Part shown: positions 18,964 to 31,412 of the stretch, one piece after another
Layout: each line of letters starts with the position of its first letter
How positions within the stretch are numbered: the first letter of the stretch is position 1
NCBI GenBank assembly: GCA_026994225.1
Contig: JALWRI010000105.1
Coordinates: forward strand, 1-46,326
Origin: Gammaproteobacteria bacterium
GTDB taxonomy: Bacteria; Pseudomonadota; Gammaproteobacteria; GRL18
Direction of reading: 5' to 3'
Length of the DNA: 46,326 nucleotides
The notes under the pieces: model-generated
Databases searched by the model: none
What the model was told of the DNA's origin: nothing
Seen by the model: the letters and a program-made list of their open reading frames with translations, nothing else
Made by a program: the position numbers and the translations under genes

Positions 18964-18976
18964 TTATTTAATCTAT

Positions 18977-19005
18977 TTGTTATGTGAGAATAAAAACGGT
19001 AAAAT
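18977..19005 (+). promoter_or_regulatory. Putative sigma-70 promoter of dapC
   Basis: TTGTTA (18977-18982) and TAAAAT (19000-19005) are separated by 17 bases, about 73 bases before the dapC ATG, in the spacer divergent from the VOC gene. Confidence 0.45.
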
Positions 19006-19077
19006 AGCGCACTTTCAGATTATAGTACAGCTAACATCCTATAATAGAACCTGTACCCCAATGCTTCAAGCAGATTT

Positions 19078-20268
19078 ATGAATACTGATCTCAATAAATT
19101 ACAACCTTACCCTTTTGAGCGATTACGCCAACTTAAGGAAAATATTACACCACCCAAAGATAAGACACATATCGCTTTATCCATTGGAGAGCCAAAACAT
19201 CCCCCTCCTGATTTTGTATTCAAGGTATTACAAGAGCATTTAACCAGCATTGCCAATTATCCTGTTACCAAGGGTTTGCCTGAATTACGACAAGCTATTG
19301 TAGACTGGTTACTACAACGTTACCTGTTACCAGCAACTTCTCTTGATGCCAACCAACATGTATTACCCGTTAATGGTACCCGAGAAGCTTTATTTGCTTT
19401 TGCTCAAGCGGTAGTACAACGTAAACATCAAACCCCTGGAGTATTAATGCCTAATCCCTTTTATCAAATTTATGAAGGTGCAGCATTACTCGCTGGGGCA
19501 ACCCCTTATTTTTTCAATACCACAGCAAGTAAACATTTTCAAATTGATATAGATGCTATTCCTGAACATATTTGGCAAGACTGCCAACTTATTTACATTT
19601 GTTCTCCGGGTAATCCTACCGGAGCCGTCTATAATAAAAAAACCTTACGACGTTTATTAGAACTTGCTCACCAATATGATTTTATTATCGCCTCCGACGA
19701 GTGTTACTCCGAGATTTACTTCTCTGCCCCTCCAACAGGCTTATTAGAGGTTGCCGCAGAGTATCCTTCAGAATATCTTTATCAACGCTGCGTTGTTTTT
19801 CATAGTTTATCCAAACGCTCTAATTTACCTGGTTTACGCAGTGGATTTGTTGCCGGTGATCCCAATGTGCTTGCACAATTTTTGTTATATCGTACCTATC
19901 ATGGCTGTGCAATGTCATTACCAACCCAATACGCAAGTATTGCCGCTTGGAAAGATGAACAGCATGTCATTGATAATCGACACACCTATCAACAAAAATT
20001 TACAGCCGTATTAGATATTTTATCTGAACTAAAACCGATACCATATCCTGAAGCAGGCTTTTACCTATGGCTAGAAACCCCTGAAGATGATCAACGCTTT
20101 GCACAACGTTTATTTCAACAACAACATATTACCGTATTACCAGGGAGTTATTTATCTCGTCCAACTCCCAACGGTAATCCTGGTAAAAATTATATACGTA
20201 TGGCTTTAGTTGCCACATTAGAAGAATGTGTTGATGCTGCTGAACGTATTAAAACTTTTATGACTTAA
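19078..20268 (+). CDS. dapC: N-succinyldiaminopimelate aminotransferase
   Basis: 396 residues, a fold-type I PLP aminotransferase. Visible are the [10 protein letters not shown] substrate/cofactor motif, the [10 protein letters not shown] aspartate/tyrosine pair and the Schiff-base lysine in SLSKRSN (Lys246). It transfers an amino group from glutamate to N-succinyl-2-amino-6-oxopimelate in the succinylase route to meso-diaminopimelate and lysine. Context decides the name: dapD follows 13 bases later and dapE is two genes on. The ribosome binding site before ATG 19078 is weak. Confidence 0.9.
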   Translation: MNTDLNKLQPYPFERLRQLKENITPPKDKTHIALSIGEPKHPPPDFVFKVLQEHLTSIANYPVTKGLPELRQAIVDWLLQRYLLPATSLDANQHVLPVNGTREALFAFAQAVVQRKHQTPGVLMPNPFYQIYEGAALLAGATPYFFNTTASKHFQIDIDAIPEHIWQDCQLIYICSPGNPTGAVYNKKTLRRLLELAHQYDFIIASDECYSEIYFSAPPTGLLEVAAEYPSEYLYQRCVVFHSLSKRSNLPGLRSGFVAGDPNVLAQFLLYRTYHGCAMSLPTQYASIAAWKDEQHVIDNRHTYQQKFTAVLDILSELKPIPYPEAGFYLWLETPEDDQRFAQRLFQQQHITVLPGSYLSRPTPNGNPGKNYIRMALVATLEECVDAAERIKTFMT

Positions 20269-20281
20269 AAGAGGAAAACCT

Positions 20282-21103
20282 ATGAGTGATATTCAAGGTA
20301 TCATCGAAGAAGCCTTTGATAATCGCAGTGAAATAACCCCTGCTACAGTAAATACCCATGTTAAAGAAGCTGTAGAAGAGGCAATACAATTACTTGATAC
20401 TGGACGTTTACGTGTTGCAGAAAAAAAAGACGGTGAATGGGTCGTTAATCAGTGGTTAAAAAAAGTTGTCTTATTATCTTTTCGTATCCAGGATAATCAG
20501 TTTATGAAGGGAGGCTATACCAATTATTTTGATAAAGTCGCTTCTAAATACGCTGATTATAACTCTCGTGATTTTCGTGAAGCAGGAGTACGAGTTGTTC
20601 CCCCAGCTTCCGTCAGACGGGGAGCATATATTGCCTCTGGTGTTATTTTAATGCCTTCTTATGTCAATATTGGCGCATACGTTGATAGTGGTACTATGGT
20701 AGATACTTGGGCAACTGTCGGTTCTTGCGCCCAAATTGGTAAAAATGTACACTTATCGGGTGGGGTCGGTATTGGTGGTGTGCTTGAACCATTACAAGCC
20801 GGACCTACTATTATTGAAGATAATTGTTTTATTGGCGCTCGCTCAGAAGTGGTAGAAGGCGTCATCGTAGAAGAAGGCTCAGTGATTTCTATGGGTGTCT
20901 ATATTGGTCAAAGTACCCGTATTTATAATCGCATGACAGGAGAAGTTAGTTATGGTCGTATTCCTGCTGGCTCTGTAGTGGTATCAGGGAATTTACCTTC
21001 TAAAGATGGGCAATATAGCTTATATTGTGCTGTCATCGTAAAACAAGTAGATGAAAAAACCCGTAGTAAAGTAGGCATTAATGAACTATTACGTGATATT
21101 TAG
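20282..21103 (+). CDS. dapD: 2,3,4,5-tetrahydropyridine-2,6-dicarboxylate N-succinyltransferase
   Basis: 273 residues, matching the usual 273-275 of DapD. A helical N-terminal domain precedes a left-handed beta-helix of hexapeptide repeats (about 100-240), ending in the family's NLPSKDG segment. It succinylates tetrahydrodipicolinate with succinyl-CoA, the step before DapC. GAGG stands nine bases before the ATG. It is followed by a terminator hairpin at 21117-21137, so dapC-dapD form one transcript and the arsC-like/dapE pair probably has its own promoter. Confidence 0.95.
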   Translation: MSDIQGIIEEAFDNRSEITPATVNTHVKEAVEEAIQLLDTGRLRVAEKKDGEWVVNQWLKKVVLLSFRIQDNQFMKGGYTNYFDKVASKYADYNSRDFREAGVRVVPPASVRRGAYIASGVILMPSYVNIGAYVDSGTMVDTWATVGSCAQIGKNVHLSGGVGIGGVLEPLQAGPTIIEDNCFIGARSEVVEGVIVEEGSVISMGVYIGQSTRIYNRMTGEVSYGRIPAGSVVVSGNLPSKDGQYSLYCAVIVKQVDEKTRSKVGINELLRDI

Positions 21104-21116
21104 CTAGTATCAATTC

Positions 21117-21144
21117 CCCGTCCCTGATAGGGGCGGGTTTTGTT
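21117..21144 (+). terminator. Rho-independent terminator after dapD
   Basis: CCCGTCCC (21117-21124) pairs with GGGGCGGG (21130-21137), with one G-U pair and loop TGATA, followed by TTTTGTT. Confidence 0.8.
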
Positions 21145-21239
21145 ATGTGAATAGGATATATAAATATTATTGTCTGCTTATCACACAAATAACACTGCAC
21201 CGTACACCATATTGTATTTTCTGATCTAAGGATTTTATT

Positions 21240-21590
21240 ATGACAACTCTTTACGGTATTCCCCATTGTAGCACTGTCAAAAAAGCAAGAAATTGGCTAG
21301 AAAGCCATCAGATTAATTATCAATTTCATGATTTTCGTAAGCAAGGGCTAAGGAAAGAAAAATTACAGCAGTGGTTTACACAATGTGAGTGGACACGCTT
21401 GCTTAATAAACGCAGCACGAGTTGGAAACAACTCACTGATGAGCAAAAGCAAACACTTGATAAAGATATGGCATTTCAATTAATGCTAGAAAACCCTACC
21501 TTAATTAAACGCCCTGTTTTAGAATATAAAACACATACCGATGTAGGATTTAAAGAACTCGATTGGAAACATATCTTTGCTATTGATTAA
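21240..21590 (+). CDS. yffB: ArsC/Spx-family protein (YffB-like)
   Basis: 116 residues, thioredoxin-like fold of the ArsC/Spx family. A single active-site cysteine, Cys10, lies in IPHCSTVKKA, and the conserved KRPVLEY arginine/proline motif is present near the end. E. coli YffB, of unknown role, sits beside dapE in the same way, which supports the assignment. There is no second or third resolving cysteine as in true arsenate reductases, and no ars genes are nearby, so arsenate reduction should not be assumed. A redox or glutathione-linked role is inferred from the fold. Confidence 0.85.
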   Translation: MTTLYGIPHCSTVKKARNWLESHQINYQFHDFRKQGLRKEKLQQWFTQCEWTRLLNKRSTSWKQLTDEQKQTLDKDMAFQLMLENPTLIKRPVLEYKTHTDVGFKELDWKHIFAID

Positions 21591-21647
21591 CACTACGTTA
21601 TAGTCAGATAAGTCTTTTTTTATTCTTTTTTACGGTAACTTTTCTTT

Positions 21648-22775
21648 ATGTCTGAAACATTACAACTTGCAATAGATCTACTCAGTCGTGCATCGGTTAC
21701 CCCTGCTGACAAGGGCTGTCAAGATGTTATGATACAACGTCTGGAAGCATCAGGATTTAGTATTGAACGATTAACTTTTGATGATGTCGATAACTTTTGG
21801 GCAATAAAAGGCTCGGAAAGTCCTGTTATCGTTTTCGCTGGACATACTGATGTCGTACCAACAGGACCTGAGTCAGCGTGGTTACATCCCCCTTTTTCTC
21901 CTACTATCGATCAGGGTAAATTATATGCACGGGGGGCTGCGGATATGAAAAGCAGCCTTGCTGCCATGATTGTTGCCTGTGAACAATTTATTGCTCAATA
22001 CCCAGATTTTTCAGGCTCTATTGCCTTTTTAATCACCAGTGATGAAGAAGGTCCTAGCATTAATGGTACGGTTAAGGTAGTTGAATATTTACAACAACAG
22101 CAACAACAAATGGATTATTGTATTGTCGGAGAACCTTCTAGCACACAACAGTTAGGTGATATTATTAAAAATGGACGACGAGGATCACTCAATGCAAAAT
22201 TAATTGTACACGGTACACAAGGACACGTTGCTTATCCACATTTAGCCAATAACCCTGTCCATAGTGCTGCACAAGCATTAGCTGATTTATGCGCCCAAAC
22301 CTGGGATCAAGGCAACCAATACTTCCCCCCAACCACCTTTCAAATATCCAATATTCATGCAGGAACAGGTGTTAGCAATGTTATCCCGGGAGATTTAGAG
22401 GTATTATTTAATTTTCGCTTTTCAACAGCCGTAACCGATACGCTTTTAAAGCAACGAGTAGAAGCTATTTTACAATGTTACCCATTTGAATATAGTATTG
22501 AGTGGACGTTATCTGGACAACCCTTTTTAACCGAACAGGGAAAATTAGTATCTGCTTGTCAAAATGCCATCAAGAGGGCAACCGGCATTGATACACAACT
22601 ATCAACCAGTGGCGGCACATCAGATGGACGCTTTATTGCTCCAACAGGCACACAAGTTGTTGAAATTGGCCCACTTAATGCGACCATTCATCAAATTAAT
22701 GAATATATTGATATAAAAGATTTAGATCCTCTAAGCAAGATTTATCAATATATCTTGGAAGATATTCTATTATAA
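21648..22775 (+). CDS. dapE: Succinyl-diaminopimelate desuccinylase
   Basis: 375 residues, an M20 family di-zinc amidohydrolase. Metal and catalytic motifs are in order: [26 protein letters not shown] (general-base Glu) and, near the C-terminus, [11 protein letters not shown] with a late ATIHQINEY histidine. It removes succinate from N-succinyl-LL-diaminopimelate, the step after DapC. It closes the dap block and converges on ftsB with 11 bases between stops. Confidence 0.95.
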   Translation: MSETLQLAIDLLSRASVTPADKGCQDVMIQRLEASGFSIERLTFDDVDNFWAIKGSESPVIVFAGHTDVVPTGPESAWLHPPFSPTIDQGKLYARGAADMKSSLAAMIVACEQFIAQYPDFSGSIAFLITSDEEGPSINGTVKVVEYLQQQQQQMDYCIVGEPSSTQQLGDIIKNGRRGSLNAKLIVHGTQGHVAYPHLANNPVHSAAQALADLCAQTWDQGNQYFPPTTFQISNIHAGTGVSNVIPGDLEVLFNFRFSTAVTDTLLKQRVEAILQCYPFEYSIEWTLSGQPFLTEQGKLVSACQNAIKRATGIDTQLSTSGGTSDGRFIAPTGTQVVEIGPLNATIHQINEYIDIKDLDPLSKIYQYILEDILL

Positions 22776-22786
22776 TATCTATTGCC

Positions 22787-23059
22787 TTATTTAGGGATAA
22801 TCCAAAAAAACGTTTCTCCTTTTTTTATCATCCCTAAATCAGTACGAGCTCGTGCCTCAATGCTATCTAATTTTTCACGTAAATTAATTACATCCGCATA
22901 GAGGCGTTCATTTCTCTGTTGCAACCTTTCATTTACCGCTTCTTGTGCTGCAATACGTTGTTTTAAATCTTGTAAGGCACGATAAGCCCCATGTCCAAAC
23001 CAGACATCATATTGCAATAATAACAATAAAAGTAACGCTGCCAGGTTAACGGTTTTCAA
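22787..23059 (-). CDS. ftsB: Cell-division protein FtsB
   Basis: 90 residues with one N-terminal transmembrane segment (about 5-18, leucine-rich), a periplasmic coiled coil (about 28-70, many Glu/Arg/Leu heptads) and the family ending RTDLGMIKKGETFF. FtsB bridges FtsL and FtsQ in the divisome. It sits downstream of eno, the usual gammaproteobacterial arrangement. Confidence 0.92.
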   Translation of the reverse strand: MKTVNLAALLLLLLLQYDVWFGHGAYRALQDLKQRIAAQEAVNERLQQRNERLYADVINLREKLDSIEARARTDLGMIKKGETFFWIIPK

Positions 23060-23125
23060 TCAGATAACCTCTAACGATATACAAGACAAGATAAAAACAT
23101 CAGAGCTTGTTGCTATCAGTATCTA

Positions 23126-24436
<1,311 letters not shown>

Positions 24437-24450
24437 CTATCTATTTATAA

Positions 24451-25289
24451 TTATGACAACAAACTTTGTTCGTGCCACGTTTGTGCTTTAACAACTTTAT
24501 CAATATGGCTTAATACCTGTAGTAAAGATTGCATATCCTTTAATGGCCAAGAATTAGGTCCATCACTTAAAGCCTTTTCGGGATCAGGATGCGTTTCCAT
24601 AAAGATACCTGCAATGCCTGCTGCTACCGCAGCACGGGCTAATACTGGTACAAATTCCCTATTACCTCCAGAGCAATTTCCTTGCCCTCCAGGTTGTTGT
24701 ACTGAATGGGTCGCATCAAAAACAACAGGACATTGTGCTTCTCGCATAATAGCCAAAGCCCGCATATCCGATACCAGCGTGTTATATCCAAAGCTTACAC
24801 CCCGTTCACACAACATAATTTGATCATTTCCTACCGCTTTTACCTTTTCAACGACATTACGCATATCCCAGGGTGCAAGAAATTGGCCTTTTTTAATATT
24901 AACAGGTAAACCCTGTTTGGCTACATTTTGGATAAAATTAGTTTGTCGACATAAAAAGGCAGGGGTTTGCAATACATCAACCACCTTTGCTACTTCTTCT
25001 AATGGCGTATCCTCATGCACATCCGTTAATACTGGTACACCTATTTCTTGTTTTACTTTTTCCAGAATTTGCATCCCTTTTTCTAAACCCACGCCTCGAA
25101 AACTTTTACTTGAAGTGCGATTTGCTTTATCAAAAGAGGATTTAAAAATAAAGGGAATGTCTAAATCAGAAGTTATTTCTTTTAATTTACCGGCAGTGTC
25201 CATAATCAAAGTTTCTGACTCAATAACACAAGGGCCTGCAATTAAAAATAAGGGCTGTTCCAAGCCCACTTGAAAATCACATAACTGCA

Positions 25290-25290
<1 letters not shown>
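24451..25290 (-). CDS. kdsA: 3-deoxy-8-phosphooctulonate synthase (KDO-8-phosphate synthase)
   Basis: 279 residues, a TIM barrel joining phosphoenolpyruvate and arabinose-5-phosphate for lipopolysaccharide core KDO. Motifs include [35 protein letters not shown] and [12 protein letters not shown]. The asparagine in [15 protein letters not shown] and the absence of a metal-binding cysteine near the N-terminus fit the metal-independent class, although this needs alignment. Its ATG overlaps the pyrG stop by one base (TGATG), so the two are translationally coupled. Confidence 0.95.
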
Positions 25291-26939
<1,649 letters not shown>

Positions 26940-28268
26940 TTAATTTTGCTTGTTTGCATCGTTTAGCTTCCCATGAGGTAACCATTCAATTATTCTATCT
27001 TGCCATTCTGGTAAATTGCAATCACAACGATAAGCACCTATTTGTAATAATTGCTGTTGATAATAAATAAAGGGCATTCGTTCACGCTGCCAGGGGGGAA
27101 TCTGTTGTTCTTGCAGCCATTTTTTTACACTTTTATGTATATTACGGTAATAACACTTTTCTCCTCCCCTACGTAAACGAACCGTTACATGGGTGAGAGG
27201 CTGCAAGGTATCTCCCGTTTTTGTGTGAACTTGTAGTAAACCTAAATTATCTGGTAATGCAAGTGTTTGACATGCATCCCAATCTATTACCCATTGTTTA
27301 CGGATTACAGCTAATCGCTGCATCAAATAAAGATTATCCTGATATTTACGTAATTCATGGTTACCCCAGGTAATTTGCAATAAATTATCTGATCGGACAG
27401 AAGCGATTTGCTGCACTATTTGCTGCATTATTTTACTATCGGGCAAGCTAACCCCCTGTAACTGAATCCAGTAACGTATTATCTGTATTTTTTGCGCTAC
27501 ATTAAACGTTTTCAATTTACTAATAGAAAGGTTTTCTGCTCCTTGTTGACATACACTATAATGCTCCTTTACTTGCTGTTCTTGTAATGATAAGGCTTGT
27601 CCCAAATGAGTGGCACTACGAGCAATACAGGTATTGACTTGAGGCCAACGTTGTTGCAATTGCGGTATAATTATCTGGCGCAAAAAATTGCGATCAAAAC
27701 GGGTATCTTGATTACTTTTATCTTCCACCCACGTTAAGGCAAAATACTCCGCATAGTCTTTAATTTCCTGCTGTGATACAGACAATAAAGGACGGACTAA
27801 ATGCCCTTTCGCAAAAGGCATAATATAAGGCATTGCCGCTAAACCGTTTAATCCTGCTCCACGAAAAAGTTGCAATAATACTGTTTCAGCCTGATCATCT
27901 CGATGTTGTGCAGTTAATACATATTCCCCTTTTTTAACTATTTGCTGCAAGGCTTGATAACGTTTTTCACGAGCCATCGCCTCAATACTTTTGCCACTTT
28001 TGGTATCAATCCTTACCTCTAAACTACGGATCGCAATCCCCCAATCCTGACATGTTTGTTGACAATGTATTAGCCAATTATCTGCCTCCACACTTAAACC
28101 ATGATGCACATGTACCGCATAGCATTGCTTATGGTCTAGTTGTTGCGAGAGTGCATGTAATAATACCTGTGAATCAATACCGCCACTATATGCAATGATA
28201 TAAACAGAAGAGGGGTATTGTTCGATAAATGCCTTACAAGCACCTTGTACTGCTTTTGCCTTACTCAA
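26940..28268 (-). CDS. tilS: tRNA(Ile)-lysidine synthetase
   Basis: 442 residues. The PP-loop SGGIDS (28-33) binds ATP, followed by the N-type ATPase core (to about 215), the TilS middle domain and a C-terminal TilS domain (about 355-435, LRRGGEKCY). It converts C34 of the AUA-reading tRNA-Ile to lysidine. Its start overlaps the accA stop by four bases. Confidence 0.95.
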   Translation of the reverse strand: MSKAKAVQGACKAFIEQYPSSVYIIAYSGGIDSQVLLHALSQQLDHKQCYAVHVHHGLSVEADNWLIHCQQTCQDWGIAIRSLEVRIDTKSGKSIEAMAREKRYQALQQIVKKGEYVLTAQHRDDQAETVLLQLFRGAGLNGLAAMPYIMPFAKGHLVRPLLSVSQQEIKDYAEYFALTWVEDKSNQDTRFDRNFLRQIIIPQLQQRWPQVNTCIARSATHLGQALSLQEQQVKEHYSVCQQGAENLSISKLKTFNVAQKIQIIRYWIQLQGVSLPDSKIMQQIVQQIASVRSDNLLQITWGNHELRKYQDNLYLMQRLAVIRKQWVIDWDACQTLALPDNLGLLQVHTKTGDTLQPLTHVTVRLRRGGEKCYYRNIHKSVKKWLQEQQIPPWQRERMPFIYYQQQLLQIGAYRCDCNLPEWQDRIIEWLPHGKLNDANKQN

Positions 28269-29224
28269 GATTCAGTAAAATGCCCATATTCCATTAAACG
28301 TTGATAACGCTGTGTTAACAAGTCATCGGTGTTAAATTTTTGCAAATGAAATAAATTATCTACTAATGCTTTTTTGATACGTGATGCCATTTCATCATAA
28401 TTTCTATGTGCTGCACCGACAGGTTCGGTAATAATTTCATCAATTAAACCTAATTCCAATAACCGATCAGAGGTTAGCCCCATTGCCTCTGCCGCATCTT
28501 CGGCTTTATCCGCACTTTTCCATAAAATAGTCGCACAGCCTTCTGGTGAAATAACTGAGTAGGTACTGTATTGTAACATCATAACTCTATCTCCTACACC
28601 AATCGCTAATGCACCACCTGATCCCCCTTCTCCAATTACCGTACATAAAATAGGTACTTTAAGACGAGTCATTTCCAATAAATTTCGGGCAATCGCTTCA
28701 CTTTGTCCTCGTTCTTCTGCACCAACGCCTGGATAAGCCCCAGGCGTATCAATAAAAGTAATAACGGGAATATTAAAACGTTCAGCCAAGTGCATAAGAC
28801 GTAAGGCTTTTCTGTAACCTTCTGGTCTTGGCATAGCAAAATTACGATGGATATTTTCTCTTGTATCACGTCCTTTTTGATGCCCTATTACCATCACAGA
28901 TTGACCCTCTAAGCGTGCGATACCCCCAATAATCGGTGCATCATCGGCATAACATCGATCCCCATGTAATTCTTCAAAATCAGTAAAAATACGTTCAATG
29001 TAATCAAGGCTATAAGGACGCTTGGGATGACGAGCGAGACGAGACACTTGCCAGGGGGTAAGTTGTGAAAAAATTTCAACACGTAATTCGTGGCTTTTTT
29101 CCTGTAATCGAACAATTTCCTCCGATAAATTTAGGCTGGTATCTGTTTCCATATGGCGAAGCTCCCCAATCTTCGCCTCTAATTCTGCAATAGGTTGTTC
29201 AAAATCAAGAAAATCCGGGCTCAT
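28265..29224 (-). CDS. accA: Acetyl-CoA carboxylase carboxyltransferase subunit alpha
   Basis: 319 residues, the normal size. It transfers the carboxyl group from biotin carboxyl carrier protein to acetyl-CoA together with AccD, making malonyl-CoA. Seen are the GDRCYADD motif, GHQKGRDT, the glycine-rich [13 protein letters not shown] and the SVISPEGCA segment. It is first in the run accA-tilS-pyrG-kdsA-eno-ftsB. Malonyl-CoA also feeds the Pfa-type synthase at the left of the window, though nothing here links them in regulation. Confidence 0.96.
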   Translation of the reverse strand: MSPDFLDFEQPIAELEAKIGELRHMETDTSLNLSEEIVRLQEKSHELRVEIFSQLTPWQVSRLARHPKRPYSLDYIERIFTDFEELHGDRCYADDAPIIGGIARLEGQSVMVIGHQKGRDTRENIHRNFAMPRPEGYRKALRLMHLAERFNIPVITFIDTPGAYPGVGAEERGQSEAIARNLLEMTRLKVPILCTVIGEGGSGGALAIGVGDRVMMLQYSTYSVISPEGCATILWKSADKAEDAAEAMGLTSDRLLELGLIDEIITEPVGAAHRNYDEMASRIKKALVDNLFHLQKFNTDDLLTQRYQRLMEYGHFTES

Positions 29225-29271
29225 AATATATTGTCCTGCAAACGGTAAATCACAACACTAACTGAGCAGCC

Positions 29272-29277
29272 ATTATA
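29272..29277 (-). promoter_or_regulatory. Possible -10 element upstream of accA
   Basis: On the - strand this reads TATAAT, preceded by TTG, about 48 bases before the accA ATG. No good -35 stands at 16-18 bases; TTGTGG is 19 away. Plausible but unproven. Confidence 0.35.
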
Positions 29278-29312
29278 CAATATTCAATGAAATACGCCCA
29301 CAATTGTATGCC

Positions 29313-30314
29313 TTATTGCAAATTTACTAACTCTGTTTTATTTTGTAATACATCATTAGCATTATATACTTCAAGTAATACTGACCCTCCCCACTCTGTA
29401 GCAATATGCTCTAGTGCATATCCTCCATCGGGTAGCTCTGAACGAATGACAACAACATGGAAGGTACCGGCTGGCGTCGTGATAGGTTTATTGACGTCTT
29501 CCACTACCACATTTAATGCTGGTAATTGTGAAACCGTTGTTTCTGCTGGCGCATTAGCACCATTGATGGTCGTCACTGTTACGATATTTTGTGTCGATGC
29601 AGTAGTTATCCATGATTGTCCCTGGCATAAACTATCTGCAGGACCTGTTAAAATAGCAGGGGTATTGGTTACCGTTACCTGTACTATCGAAGTATTAACG
29701 GGTAAACCTGGAATACTTGCCGTTACGACAGTATTAGAAATAACACTGTCTAAATATAAAAAATCTTCTTCTTGATGATAATTTAAGGTATTTTCCAACT
29801 CTGTGACTGTTTGTACTCCCGAAACCTGCAACTGTGTCGTTTGTTGGGTTTTTGTTTGCAATTTATTTACTATTAGATATTTTATGACATTGCTACTTTG
29901 ACTATTCGCTATCAAATCAGTAGATTGATAACTAGCGATGGTATTTACCAAAGGTAATACTGTTGCAACGCATTCAGAGCTAACTGGCGGTGTGGAAATG
30001 GGCTCAATCATTGCTAACAAAGCAGCACTGCTATCAATAAATACCAAGCCTCCTAATATATCCCCTAATACATAGACTTCATTTTGATTATTGATGCCGA
30101 TATAGGTATTAGTCTCCGCATAAAAACGATAATACCAGTCATTAGCAAATTCTGTATCGACATCTGAGGGTGAAAAAAAATCACCATAATTGCTTTCTGC
30201 CCAAGCAAAAATAGTTTCTGCATCGTCTAATCGTTCAGCCAATACGGCTGAAATATTCATTATTAGCAACCCTGCGATAGAGAATAAATACCCTAAAAAT
30301 TTACTTACACCCAT
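29313..30314 (-). CDS. Secreted protein of unknown function with N-terminal 'WAESNY...YVLG' module
   Basis: About 333 residues from the preferred start. ATG 30314 has GGAG seven bases upstream, whereas the longer frame from ATG 30326 has none. A signal peptide (hydrophobic FLGYLFSIAGLLI, cleavage near AVLAE) leads to a module of about 60 residues (FAWAESNYGDFF...YYRFYAETNTYIGI...EVYVLG). I recognise this pattern at the start of various proteobacterial surface proteins; its role is unknown. The rest is Thr/Val/Ser-rich beta sequence, with a C-terminal segment beginning TTPAGTFHVVVIRS that recalls periplasmic DUF3108-like folds (weak). Two cysteines (in SSECVA and SLCQGQ) could form a disulfide. 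It follows the possibly broken coiled-coil gene by a few bases. No function is assigned. Confidence 0.7.
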   Translation of the reverse strand: MGVSKFLGYLFSIAGLLIMNISAVLAERLDDAETIFAWAESNYGDFFSPSDVDTEFANDWYYRFYAETNTYIGINNQNEVYVLGDILGGLVFIDSSAALLAMIEPISTPPVSSECVATVLPLVNTIASYQSTDLIANSQSSNVIKYLIVNKLQTKTQQTTQLQVSGVQTVTELENTLNYHQEEDFLYLDSVISNTVVTASIPGLPVNTSIVQVTVTNTPAILTGPADSLCQGQSWITTASTQNIVTVTTINGANAPAETTVSQLPALNVVVEDVNKPITTPAGTFHVVVIRSELPDGGYALEHIATEWGGSVLLEVYNANDVLQNKTELVNLQ

Positions 30315-30328
30315 ATTGTTCTCCATTT

Positions 30329-30574
30329 TTAAAAGAATACGATGTCATCAGCTTCTTCCTCTGGGTTCATTAACATATCCTGCATAGATTCTGGAGGAGT
30401 ACGTAAGGTATTGATTAATTGTTGTATTATTTGCTCATTTTGCTGCAAAACATCAAACTGCTGTGACATGGATTGGCTATATTTTTCTAATAATGCATTT
30501 AACTGCTCTTCTTCTTCATCCAGAGAGGAAACCATCCCTAAAGACATAAAGGTTTCCATTAATTCCAAACGCAT
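30329..30574 (-). CDS. Small acidic coiled-coil protein, possibly the 3' part of a frameshifted gene
   Basis: 81 residues if read from ATG 30574. The frame is open back to ATG 30622, which would add 16 residues. It is predicted to be almost wholly helical, with DEEEEQLNALLEKY and QQFDVLQQNEQIIQQL heptads and an acidic C-terminus. It starts four bases after the stop of another small helical frame (30579-30731), so the pair may be one gene broken by a one-base change. No family recognised. Confidence 0.45.
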   Translation of the reverse strand: MRLELMETFMSLGMVSSLDEEEEQLNALLEKYSQSMSQQFDVLQQNEQIIQQLINTLRTPPESMQDMLMNPEEEADDIVFF

Positions 30575-30578
30575 TTCT

Positions 30579-30731
30579 TTAAATAATACGTGCAGCATCT
30601 TTTTGTACATCCATAACAACATTTCTAGTTTCTAACAATTCTGCTTGCAAAGCATCTTGTTTTGCTTTAAAAATAAGTAAATTACCTATTTTTGCTAATG
30701 ATCCATAAGCATTCAACAGGGAGTCAATCAC
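30579..30731 (-). CDS. Small helical frame, possibly the 5' part of the same broken gene
   Basis: 50 codons from GTG 30731. The frame is open to 30755, just after a TAG, with no ATG. The sequence has an alanine/leucine-rich helical character (SLLNAYGSLAKIGN, KQDALQAELLETRN). No ribosome binding site stands before the GTG. An ATG-ATG (around 30751) lies one base out of frame and runs into TAA. The coding look without a proper start suggests a decayed or frameshifted gene. Confidence 0.35.
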   Translation of the reverse strand: MIDSLLNAYGSLAKIGNLLIFKAKQDALQAELLETRNVVMDVQKDAARII

Positions 30732-30800
30732 TTCACGTTTTATAGCATCATAACGCTACTAGATGTTTAGCATTCTATCAATAGTATTAGTGTTTATCAA

Positions 30801-31385
30801 CTAATTAGTATCTTCTAATAAAGAAGATATAACCCTTTCTTCAATATTATCAACACACTGTTTATAATTTTTATGATCAATCCCTATCTTTAACAGAGGC
30901 TTTTCATGCAATAGTGCAATCTGCTCTTTGGGTAACTGAAAACGCATAAAATGCACAGCGGAGGTTTTTTCTTCTGTTGAACGTTCTAAATCTTCATTAG
31001 CAATCCCATAGATTTTATCAAAATCTGCAATTTGCACCCATACGCTATCTTCAATTCCTTGTAATTGCGCTAATGCCACTCGCCGTTCTTCAATATCCGT
31101 ATATTCCAGCATAAACGTAGCTTTCCAGTTATCCCCATCAGGAATAAGAGGATTATAGGCTTGTAACTCTTCTTCTATACCCTCTGCTTCAAAAATACGC
31201 TCTACTCGTAACATTTCCTGAATTTGATATTGTATGGTTAAACGATCTTCAAAATACAAGCAAGCATGATCACCTATCTGTACTTGACGATATTTTTTAT
31301 GTGCCAAAACTTTATCTCGAAAGGTTTTTCTTGCTACTGCATATTGTTCCAGGCTATATAAATCTTGACGTGTTAACTTATTCAT
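30801..31385 (-). CDS. DUF3501 family protein
   Basis: 194 residues, matching the DUF3501 family in length and in the LEQYAVARK, YLYFED-like and IQEMLRVE segments near the N-terminus. The family has no known function, but its genes regularly accompany a rubrerythrin and a cysteine-rich Fe-S oxidoreductase, as here (27 bases after the oxidoreductase). It is soluble, with no signal peptide and a predicted mix of helix and strand. A role with its neighbours in oxidative-stress or electron transfer is inference from context. Confidence 0.8.
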   Translation of the reverse strand: MNKLTRQDLYSLEQYAVARKTFRDKVLAHKKYRQVQIGDHACLYFEDRLTIQYQIQEMLRVERIFEAEGIEEELQAYNPLIPDGDNWKATFMLEYTDIEERRVALAQLQGIEDSVWVQIADFDKIYGIANEDLERSTEEKTSAVHFMRFQLPKEQIALLHEKPLLKIGIDHKNYKQCVDNIEERVISSLLEDTN

Positions 31386-31412
31386 AATTATTTTCTATAG
31401 TAAACTTAATTT

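Noticed and set aside
21240-21590. True arsenate reductase
   Set aside because: The family motif and dapE neighbourhood fit YffB; there are no ars genes or resolving cysteines.
29287-29775. 162-codon open frame on the + strand
   Set aside because: It is antisense to the secreted protein, which has a signal peptide and a good ribosome binding site.
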